From positions 1 to 64,000 of the forward strand of contig DASVOE010000137.1 of assembly GCA_036383515.1 (NCBI GenBank): 64,000 bases of DNA, in the 5' to 3' direction. Each line of letters begins with the position of its first letter. Positions within the stretch are counted from its first letter, which is position 1. The DNA is from CADEDV01 sp036383515 (lineage in GTDB: Bacteria; Bacteroidota; Bacteroidia; Chitinophagales; Chitinophagaceae). Below, piece by piece: positions 46,415-53,895 of the stretch. A model generated the notes under the pieces. It had not been told where the DNA came from. It made no database searches and saw only the letters and a program-made list of their open reading frames with translations. The position numbers and the translations under genes were made by a program.

Positions 46415-47841
46415 TTTATCTCCATATAATATTTAAAAGAGGCCGGGTATTCCGTAGCCACTAGTTTATTAAACCGAAGCTTTTCAAAACTTTTACAGGA
46501 AGCAATATTAGTTTCTTTTACAAACCCAACCACTGTTCTTATGGCAGAATTTTCCTGCGTTAAATGGCGAATGCTCCCAGCCAGTATCCATACACCCAGG
46601 CTTTTTCCTCTTTCCGCAGGGCTGATGGAATAACTTAGTATCGCCTCTGATTCCTTAACATCAAACCGTATCTGGGCTACAGCTTTATTTTCATTTTCGA
46701 ATATGTAGTAATAGGATGCTGTATTGTTTATCTTTTTAGTAAACCATTCAAGATGTGTATCATAGGGAATAGGCTGGTTGCTGAACGACATTTCCCTGGC
46801 GATAGGATCATTGGCCCACTGAAAAACGATATCTGTATCCTGTTCATTTGCTTTCCTTATACTACAGTGTTTAATAAAAGACAGCCCATCCAAGAGTTTA
46901 CATAAACGGGTGTGAGATTGCCCGTCAAAAAAAAACTTTTGATTGCGAAGCAACTCCTCTTCATTCACCTTTTCATCTGCTACCTGTTCAAAATCCAGCG
47001 CCAGCCGATGATGCAAAAAATATTCCTTTACCTTTTGCTGGTTATCAGCGATCTGGTACAGGTAAGCAATACCACCAATATGTAAGTACTCATAACTAAC
47101 CGTACTGGGTGATAAAACTGCATATTTACACCGGGCCATAATTTTCGCTACCCCTGCTGGCTGCAGGTTTTGATAAAGATGAATATTTTTGTCACGGATA
47201 AACTGCTCCAGCTCTTCCCTATACCGGTACCCGCTTCCCACTATTACAGTAACCCGGTCAAACCGATGCATAGGAAGTGATTCAACAATTTTTAGTGTAT
47301 GATTACCGGGATCAGCACCGCCCAGGCAAACCAGGAGATCTTTCTTATTTTTCCAATCAGGCTTATACTCTAAAAAAACTTTATTCACCAGGGCATAAGC
47401 CACTCCCAGGAAAAAAACAGTAGAAACCACAGATTGGTAATCGCCAATATGGATCCCACCAATATGATTGATCACGGCATCAGCTTCGTACTTGCCGTTG
47501 TGAATATCATCAATGCAAATAATTGCTGCTTTGGTGGACGCTTTCAACGCTTGCTGGTATGCACCGGTAAAATGATACCCATCCAAAACGATGATATCAC
47601 CGGAAGATATTCCGGAACTTAATAATGCAATTTCTTCTTTTAACGAGATACCCGCTTTTAAAGAAATGACACTATCCACGGAAGCAAGTATATCGTTCTC
47701 TAATTCCTTTGCCGGTTCTTTAATTATAAATGCTGTTGTGAAGCGGCCTTTTATAACCTGCGCCAGCGCACAGCTACGATAAACATGACCCAGGCCAATT
47801 AAAGAACTGCCATCTGCCCTGAAAAGAATTTTTGTTTTCAT
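46411..47841 (-). CDS. PseG hydrolase fused to PseH acetyltransferase
   Basis: Bifunctional protein of 476 residues. Residues 1 to about 325 are the GT-B-like PseG, which removes UDP from UDP-2,4-diacetamido-2,4,6-trideoxy-altrose; the catalytic His is H19 in GLGHVYRS, and LVCLGGADPGNHTL starts the second lobe. Residues about 328-476 are a GNAT domain (IRKANEQDTDIVFQWANDP, AEREGKSLG-like AERGKSLGVW, NIASCKSFEKLRF) corresponding to PseH, the N4-acetyltransferase. Fusion places steps 3 and 4 on one chain. It overlaps pseI by four bases. Confidence 0.9.
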   Translation of the reverse strand: MKTKILFRADGSSLIGLGHVYRSCALAQVIKGRFTTAFIIKEPAKELENDILASVDSVISLKAGISLKEEIALLSSGISSGDIIVLDGYHFTGAYQQALKASTKAAIICIDDIHNGKYEADAVINHIGGIHIGDYQSVVSTVFFLGVAYALVNKVFLEYKPDWKNKKDLLVCLGGADPGNHTLKIVESLPMHRFDRVTVIVGSGYRYREELEQFIRDKNIHLYQNLQPAGVAKIMARCKYAVLSPSTVSYEYLHIGGIAYLYQIADNQQKVKEYFLHHRLALDFEQVADEKVNEEELLRNQKFFFDGQSHTRLCKLLDGLSFIKHCSIRKANEQDTDIVFQWANDPIAREMSFSNQPIPYDTHLEWFTKKINNTASYYYIFENENKAVAQIRFDVKESEAILSYSISPAERGKSLGVWILAGSIRHLTQENSAIRTVVGFVKETNIASCKSFEKLRFNKLVATEYPASFKYYMEIK

Positions 47842-47865
47842 TGTAAAGCTGACCGTAACAGATTT

Positions 47866-49017
47866 CTATAAAAAAGAAAGCACTGTATCAATAACATATT
47901 GCTGTTCTTCCTTTTTTAATGACGGGTACATTGGCAGGCTTAAGCATCTTCCATAATACTTTTCAGACACGGGGAAATCACCTTTCTTCCAACCAAACTG
48001 GCGGTAATAAGGCATCAGGTGAACGGGTATATAATGCACCTGTGAATAGATATTGTGTTCACGAAGATGATCATACAGTTCTTTTCTTTTTTCTACCTGC
48101 ACCACATACAGGTGAAAAGCATGACCATCGTCATAGAAGGGTGTTTGCACCGGTGATCCTTCAAATGCAGAAGTGTAAGCAGCTGCAATTTCTTTACGTC
48201 TGGCCAACCCGGCTTCTGCCCTCCCGAGTTGAACTACACCCAATGCTGCTAATATATCTGGCATGCGATAATTGTAACCTAATTCCTGCAATTCCATATA
48301 CCAGCCTCCATGATTCTCGAGCATTCGCTCGGGATCTTTAGTTATCCCATGTGTACGCAAAGCAGTTAATCGCTTGTATATCTTCTCATCATTGGTGGTG
48401 ATCATGCCACCTTCACCGGTTGCAATATGCTTTACCGGGTGAAATGAAAAAATAGCCTGCGAAGCAAATTGACCATTTCCGCAATATTGTTTTTTGTTCT
48501 TTGAATCTGTAAAATATCCGCCCGGTGCATGACAGGCATCCTCAATGATCCATGCTCCATATTTATCTGTGATCGAACGAAGATATTCAAGATTGACGGG
48601 GTTGCCGGCAAAATCAACTGATACTACTCCTTTGATGGTTTTATCTTTTTTGAACAGATCTTCTACCTGGTTCAGATCAATAGTATAACTGTCTTTATCA
48701 ATATCCACAAATAACACTTCACCCCCGCAATAACGAACACAATTGGCCGAAGCAGAAAAAGTGATCGGTGTTGTAATAACCTTATCACCGGTTTTCATAT
48801 TATTGGCCATAGCGGACAGATGCAACGCCCCCGTTCCATTGGATACAGCCACTGCATATTTACACCCGATATAATCCGCAAACAACCTTTCAAACTCAGC
48901 TATCTTAGGACCCTGGGTAAGATAATCAGATTGCAGCGTTTGAATAACGGCAGCAATATCTTCTTCTCCTATAAATTGCCTTCCATACGGAATGCTATGA
49001 ACTATGCCTGCTTTCAT
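47866..49017 (-). CDS. pseC: UDP-4-keto-6-deoxy-AltNAc aminotransferase
   Basis: PLP-dependent aminotransferase of 383 residues, the second step to pseudaminic acid. The N-terminus IPYGRQFIGEEDIAAVIQTLQSDYLTQGP is strongly PseC-like; SNGTGALHLSAM binds PLP phosphate, EDACHAPGG has the Asp and K196 in FSFHPVKHIATGEGG is the Schiff-base lysine. It shares one base with the pseB stop (TAATG). Confidence 0.93.
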   Translation of the reverse strand: MKAGIVHSIPYGRQFIGEEDIAAVIQTLQSDYLTQGPKIAEFERLFADYIGCKYAVAVSNGTGALHLSAMANNMKTGDKVITTPITFSASANCVRYCGGEVLFVDIDKDSYTIDLNQVEDLFKKDKTIKGVVSVDFAGNPVNLEYLRSITDKYGAWIIEDACHAPGGYFTDSKNKKQYCGNGQFASQAIFSFHPVKHIATGEGGMITTNDEKIYKRLTALRTHGITKDPERMLENHGGWYMELQELGYNYRMPDILAALGVVQLGRAEAGLARRKEIAAAYTSAFEGSPVQTPFYDDGHAFHLYVVQVEKRKELYDHLREHNIYSQVHYIPVHLMPYYRQFGWKKGDFPVSEKYYGRCLSLPMYPSLKKEEQQYVIDTVLSFL

Positions 49018-50033
49018 TATTTGAAATTTGGATCTACGTGTACCCGAATAAGATTCCTGATATCCTCTACGTTCAGGAATTGCTCGTTATCACCTGAATT
49101 ATAATTAAACCCCGGTGTTACTTTTTTAGCATTGAACCGCTGAATAAACTCTTCTAACTTCCAGTCGTGTTTTTGGGGCAATATCACATAATATTTTCCG
49201 AGATCGTAGGTATTAAAAGAATCGGAACTGGTGATCATTTCTTCATGGATTTTTTCACCCGGACGAATACCCACAATAGTTTGTTTACCCCCCGGAATAA
49301 TAGCTTCCGCGACATCAGTGATCTTATAAGAAGGTATTTTCGGAACAAATAATTCACCCCCCCAGGCTGTTTCCAGCGCATGCAATACCATCTCCACCCC
49401 TTCTGTAAGTGAAATGTTGAAGCGGGTCATATTAGGATCGGTAATTGGTAATTCCCCCGCTTTCCTCTTACTCATAAAGTAAGGTATTACCGAACCGTTG
49501 GAGCCCATCACATTTCCATACCGCACAACAGAAAAAACGATTTTTTTACTCCCTTTAATATTATTGGCAGCAATAAAAAGTTTATCCGACGTTAGTTTAG
49601 TAGCACCATACAGATTGATAGGTGCACAAGCCTTATCAGTAGAAAGAGCCACCACATTTTCGATTTCACTTTCAAGAGCGGCCCTGATTACGTTCTCCGC
49701 ACCCCCAATATTTGTTTTTACACATTCATCCGGGTTATATTCGGCTATATGCACATGCTTCATAGCAGCAGCATGAATAACATAATCAATTCCCTTAAAA
49801 GCCCTTCTCAATCTGTCCTGGTCTCTGACATCTCCGATAAAAAAACGGATCTGCGGGTATTTTGCCTCCGGGTATTCAAACGCCATTTGAAATTGCTTTT
49901 GCTCATCCCTGGAATAAATAACAAGCCGCTTGATATCCGGCCATCTTTCCAAAACCGTTTTGGTAAAAGCTTTACCAAATGATCCCGTACCACCGGTAAT
50001 TAAAATGGATTTGTCATTCAGATCTAAATTCAT
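49017..50033 (-). CDS. pseB: UDP-N-acetylglucosamine 4,6-dehydratase (inverting)
   Basis: First enzyme of the pseudaminic acid route, 338 residues, converting UDP-GlcNAc to the C5-inverted 4-keto sugar. The Rossmann motif is GGTGSFG (14-20); ALSTDKACAPINLYGATKL carries the catalytic Asp-Lys and Tyr in the arrangement typical of PseB, and PNMTRFNISLTEGVEMV follows. C5 inversion separates it from PglF-type enzymes. It lies at the head of the pse run, 55 bases after rfbA. Confidence 0.93.
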   Translation of the reverse strand: MNLDLNDKSILITGGTGSFGKAFTKTVLERWPDIKRLVIYSRDEQKQFQMAFEYPEAKYPQIRFFIGDVRDQDRLRRAFKGIDYVIHAAAMKHVHIAEYNPDECVKTNIGGAENVIRAALESEIENVVALSTDKACAPINLYGATKLTSDKLFIAANNIKGSKKIVFSVVRYGNVMGSNGSVIPYFMSKRKAGELPITDPNMTRFNISLTEGVEMVLHALETAWGGELFVPKIPSYKITDVAEAIIPGGKQTIVGIRPGEKIHEEMITSSDSFNTYDLGKYYVILPQKHDWKLEEFIQRFNAKKVTPGFNYNSGDNEQFLNVEDIRNLIRVHVDPNFK

Positions 50034-50088
50034 TCTTGAATATTTATGATATAATTTCTTTTCAGATAGCTATCTTTTCTTAAAATAT

Positions 50089-50949
50089 TTATTTTATCAG
50101 TCCTTCCAGGTATTTTCCATAACCACTTTTAATAAGTTGGACAGATAATTCCTTTAATTGCTCCTTATTAATAAACCCGTTGCGGTAAGCCACTTCTTCA
50201 ATACAACCGATCTTGGTTCCCTGTCTTTTTTCTATCACTCTTACAAATTCGCTGGCATCACTGAGCGATTCAAAAGTACCCGTGTCCAGCCAGGCAGTAC
50301 CCCGATCGAGCACCGACACTTTTAATTTGCCCTTGTTAAAATATATTTTATTTACATCAGTAATTTCATATTCACCTCTGGCAGAGGGTTTAAGTTCCCT
50401 GGCAATTGTCAATACATCGTTATCATAAAAATATAGCCCCGGTACGGCAAAGTTGGATTTTGGCTTCGCCGGTTTTTCTTCAATACTTATAGCATTCATT
50501 GCATCATCAAATTCAACCACACCATAACGTTCAGGGTCGCTTACCCTATAAGCAAATACATAACCGCCTTCTACATGGGCCAGAGTTTTCAACTGCGTAC
50601 CCAAACCAGTACCATGAAAAATATTATCCCCTAATATCAAAGCCACTTTATCATTGCCAACAAATGAACTCCCGATCACAAAAGCCTGGGCCAGTCCATT
50701 AGGCACTTTCTGTACCGCATACTCAAACTTGCATCCTATACGGCTACCATCACCCAGTAGTCGTTTGAAAGAATCATTATCCTCAGGTGTTGTAATAATC
50801 AATATTTCCCGGATACCAGCCATCATTAGGGTAGATAGTGGATAATAGATCATGGGTTTATCGTAAATAGGCATCAACTGCTTACTGATAGCCTGGGTTA
50901 TTGGATATAACCGGGTGCCAGATCCGCCGGCAAGTATAATACCCTTCAT
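50089..50949 (-). CDS. rfbA: glucose-1-phosphate thymidylyltransferase
   Basis: RmlA-type enzyme of 286 residues making dTDP-glucose from dTTP and glucose-1-phosphate. The N-terminal AGGSGTRLYPITQAISKQL holds the nucleotide loop; LGDNIFHGTGLG and WLDTGTFESL are family blocks. rfbB is present in the same cluster, but rfbC and rfbD, needed for rhamnose, are not, so the 4-keto product probably feeds amino-sugar synthesis. Confidence 0.95.
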   Translation of the reverse strand: MKGIILAGGSGTRLYPITQAISKQLMPIYDKPMIYYPLSTLMMAGIREILIITTPEDNDSFKRLLGDGSRIGCKFEYAVQKVPNGLAQAFVIGSSFVGNDKVALILGDNIFHGTGLGTQLKTLAHVEGGYVFAYRVSDPERYGVVEFDDAMNAISIEEKPAKPKSNFAVPGLYFYDNDVLTIARELKPSARGEYEITDVNKIYFNKGKLKVSVLDRGTAWLDTGTFESLSDASEFVRVIEKRQGTKIGCIEEVAYRNGFINKEQLKELSVQLIKSGYGKYLEGLIK

Positions 50950-50957
50950 ATAAAAAC

Positions 50958-51836
50958 TTAAATTAGTTTCAGGTATTCAGCCTGTTCTCTGCTGCAAAAC
51001 AGGTAGTTAAAAAAATCGCTTTTACCAATTGTTGCGGTTTGTCTTATACCTGTATGCTCATCAATATTAAAATATAGATAGTTTACCGGCGCGACCAGTT
51101 TTGATACTTTGGCAGCAATTTCATCATCTAATATTTCAATAAGAAGTGCAGGCCTGAATCGTTCCAGGTAAGGACCAAAACCTTCAAGCACTTCTGGCTC
51201 ATGAGTCTCTACATCTATTTTCATCAGGTCGATACCAGAGATATTGTTTGTTTCAATAAATGTCTTTAAGGTTACTACCTCTATATCTACCTGTTTTGCT
51301 TTTTCGGGTTGGGGTTGAAAATTCTTGTTTACAGAAGCCTGGTAAGTATGGTCTGCTTCAATATCAAAAATCACAGCCTTGCCATCATAATTAGATAAAG
51401 CTTTATCACAGGTAGTAATAGGATAGTTATTAAGTTCTTTATTAGCTACAAGTTTTTTATACACTCTTGCTACGGGTTCAAAAGCATACACTTTTGCAGC
51501 AGGGTTGAGAGAAGAAGATACCAAAGAAAAGACACCTGTATTAGCACCCACATCAAATATGACATTGGATCGTTTTGTAAGAGCCATCCATACTCGCATT
51601 GAATGTTTTTCCCAACCATCTTCAATACCTTCCCAGAAAATCTCATTTTCTACCTGGTACCCGTGATGCATTATCTTAAATGAATGTTGTTTGTCAATAG
51701 CGACTTTAAATACGCCTTTAAAATAGAGGTGTTTATAAAGCGGTTCTTTCAAACGAAAAGTAGCCCGGGTAATAGTAAAGAGTTGTTTCTTAAAAGGGAT
51801 TACATTAAAAACGCCTTTAAGCAGTTTTTTTATCAT
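50958..51836 (-). CDS. FkbM family methyltransferase, copy 2
   Basis: SAM-dependent methyltransferase of 292 residues. Motif I is VIFDVGANTGVFSLVSS (about 93-109), with VYAFEPVARVYKKL and LMKIDVETHEPEVLEGFG near 205. It is well diverged from the FkbM copy at 34077-34862, with a longer N-terminus. Probably it methylates a different position of the EPS repeat. It is eight bases from rfbA and about 20 bases below a terminator-like hairpin. Confidence 0.87.
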   Translation of the reverse strand: MIKKLLKGVFNVIPFKKQLFTITRATFRLKEPLYKHLYFKGVFKVAIDKQHSFKIMHHGYQVENEIFWEGIEDGWEKHSMRVWMALTKRSNVIFDVGANTGVFSLVSSSLNPAAKVYAFEPVARVYKKLVANKELNNYPITTCDKALSNYDGKAVIFDIEADHTYQASVNKNFQPQPEKAKQVDIEVVTLKTFIETNNISGIDLMKIDVETHEPEVLEGFGPYLERFRPALLIEILDDEIAAKVSKLVAPVNYLYFNIDEHTGIRQTATIGKSDFFNYLFCSREQAEYLKLI

Positions 51837-51856
51837 ATAAAAAAAGAGTATTAAAA

Positions 51857-51888
51857 ATTAATGATGGATGATATATCGCATCATTAAT
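51857..51888 (-). terminator. terminator-like hairpin after rfbB
   Basis: ATTAATGATG (51857-51866) and CATCATTAAT (51879-51888) pair around a 12-nt loop, and on the minus strand the stem runs into TTTTTAATA. The hairpin includes the rfbB stop codon. In the long EPS transcript it is a likely termination point that the UpxY system would have to read through. Confidence 0.55.
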
Positions 51889-52936
51889 CATGATATTGTT
51901 GTTTATAGTATTGCTGATATTCACCGGTGGTAACATGTTTTAACCATTCCTGGTTTTCCAGGTACCAATTAATAGTTTGGCTAAGTCCTTCTTCAAATGT
52001 TACGCTGGGCTTCCACCCAAGTTCATTATTTATTTTGCTGGCATCAATAGCATAGCGTCTGTCATGCCCCGGACGATCTTTTACATAAATGATCAGTTGC
52101 TCGCTGGTGCCAGCAGGATTACCTAGTTTTTCATCCATTAATTTACACAGTAACTTTACAAGATCAATATTTTTCCATTCGTTAAAACCGCCAATAGCAT
52201 AAGTATCGCCGGTTTTCCCCTGGTGAAATACAAGATCAATAGCTCTTGCATGATCTTTTACAAATAACCAGTCCCTTGTATATTGACCATCCCCATACAC
52301 CGGCAATGGCTTTTTCTCCATCACATTATTAATAAATAAAGGAATTAGTTTCTCCGGGAAATGATAGGGTCCGTAATTATTGGAGCAATTCGTTACTACT
52401 ACGGGTAACTCGTATGTATCATGATAAGCTCTTACAAAATGATCACTCGAGGCTTTGGATGCACTATAAGGAGAATGCGGATCGTAAGCGGTAGTTTCAG
52501 TAAAAAAACCTGTATCACCTAAAGCACCAAAGACTTCATCAGTGGATACATGATGAAAACGCTTACCATCCATTTTATCCTTCCAGTAATGTTTGGCTGT
52601 GTTGAGAAGGTTTACCGTGCCGATAATATTGGTATAAACAAAATCAAGGGGAGATAGTATCGAACGGTCCACATGACTTTCAGCAGCGAGGTGGATAATG
52701 CCGTCAGGTTGATGCAAAACAAAGATCCTTTCAAGACTGTCTGCATCCAAGATGTTTGATTTCTCAAAAAAATAATTGGGAGCATTTTCAATATCCCGCA
52801 GGTTTTCGAGATTACCAGCATAGGTTAAGGCATCCAGGTTAATAATTTTATATTCCGGGTACTTTGTAACAAACAACCGGATCACATGAGAACCGATAAA
52901 GCCGGCACCTCCCGTAATGATGATTGTTCTCTTCAT
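51884..52936 (-). CDS. rfbB: dTDP-glucose 4,6-dehydratase
   Basis: RmlB-type dehydratase of 350 residues giving dTDP-4-keto-6-deoxyglucose. GGAGFIGSHV (9-18) is the NAD motif; HVSTDEVFG carries the Thr-Asp-Glu catalytic trio and YSASKASSD the Tyr-x3-Lys. Length is normal. It overlaps the WbpP-like gene by four bases and is two genes away from rfbA, with an FkbM gene between. Confidence 0.95.
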   Translation of the reverse strand: MKRTIIITGGAGFIGSHVIRLFVTKYPEYKIINLDALTYAGNLENLRDIENAPNYFFEKSNILDADSLERIFVLHQPDGIIHLAAESHVDRSILSPLDFVYTNIIGTVNLLNTAKHYWKDKMDGKRFHHVSTDEVFGALGDTGFFTETTAYDPHSPYSASKASSDHFVRAYHDTYELPVVVTNCSNNYGPYHFPEKLIPLFINNVMEKKPLPVYGDGQYTRDWLFVKDHARAIDLVFHQGKTGDTYAIGGFNEWKNIDLVKLLCKLMDEKLGNPAGTSEQLIIYVKDRPGHDRRYAIDASKINNELGWKPSVTFEEGLSQTINWYLENQEWLKHVTTGEYQQYYKQQYHD

Positions 52937-53895
52937 GAAACTAAGTTTCTGTTTTTAATATACCACTGCAATGTCATCTTAAGTCCCTCTTCCACACTGA
53001 TAGCCGGGTCATATCCCAATAAATTTTTCGCTTTTGATATATCAGCCAGACTATGTTTTACATCACCTTTTCTTTCTGGTCCGTACGCAGGCTGCAAGGA
53101 GCTTTCTGCTTCTTTTCGCAATGCTTCGAACAATGCATTTAAAGAAGTCTGCTCACCACAGGCGATATTATAGACCTGGTTAACCGCTTCTTTATTTTCT
53201 GTAAACAGAGATAGAATGTTAGCCTGAACCGCATTATTTACAAAAGTAAAATCGCGGCTGTGTTGACCATCTCCATTAATAGTAGGAGCCTGGTCTTTTA
53301 ATATCGCCTGAGCAAATAGGGGTATTACAGCTGCGTAGGGGCCGGCCAGGTTTTGTTTAGGACCAAATATGTTAAAATAGCGCAAGCCGATAAATTCAAT
53401 CCCGTATAAACTAGCATACACCTGTGCATACAATTCATTGACAAATTTGGTGACAGCATAGGGGGAAAGCGGCTTACCGATCTGGTCTTCTACTTTAGGT
53501 AAACCCGGGTGATCCCCATAAGTAGAAGAACTGGCGGCATATACAACACGCCGTATTTTTTTTTCTTTAGCGGCAGTAAATATATTGAGCGTACCGGTGA
53601 TGTTTACCTCATTGGTAGTAAGCGGATCATTGATAGACCTGGGAACGGAGCCCAGCGCAGCCTGGTGCGAAATAGTGTCTATGTCTTTACAAGCCTGCAG
53701 GCAGGTTTCATAATTTCTTATATCTCCCTCGATGAACCGGAATCTTTCATTTCCAATAAATGATTCAATATTTTGAACAGATCCCGTAGCCAAGTTGTCT
53801 AATACACTTACAAAATGGACCCTTTCATCCTGTAATAGCTTCTCAACAAGGTTGGATCCGATAAAACCGGCACCTCCAGTAATAAGAATACGCAT
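52933..53895 (-). CDS. WbpP-like UDP-sugar 4-epimerase
   Basis: SDR epimerase of 320 residues. GGAGFIGSNL (7-16) binds NAD; QAALGSVPRSINDP is a hallmark of WbpP/Gne-type UDP-GlcNAc 4-epimerases; AASSSTYGD and SPYAVTKF hold the Ser and Tyr-x3-Lys. It should interconvert UDP-GlcNAc and UDP-GalNAc (or the matching uronates). Its start shares one base with the kinase gene stop and it overlaps rfbB by four bases. Confidence 0.87.
   Translation of the reverse strand: MRILITGGAGFIGSNLVEKLLQDERVHFVSVLDNLATGSVQNIESFIGNERFRFIEGDIRNYETCLQACKDIDTISHQAALGSVPRSINDPLTTNEVNITGTLNIFTAAKEKKIRRVVYAASSSTYGDHPGLPKVEDQIGKPLSPYAVTKFVNELYAQVYASLYGIEFIGLRYFNIFGPKQNLAGPYAAVIPLFAQAILKDQAPTINGDGQHSRDFTFVNNAVQANILSLFTENKEAVNQVYNIACGEQTSLNALFEALRKEAESSLQPAYGPERKGDVKHSLADISKAKNLLGYDPAISVEEGLKMTLQWYIKNRNLVS

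Noticed and set aside
50064..50075. AGATAGCTATCT palindrome between pseB and rfbA
   Set aside because: Short, AT-rich and within a 55-bp intra-operon gap; nothing else supports a regulatory role.
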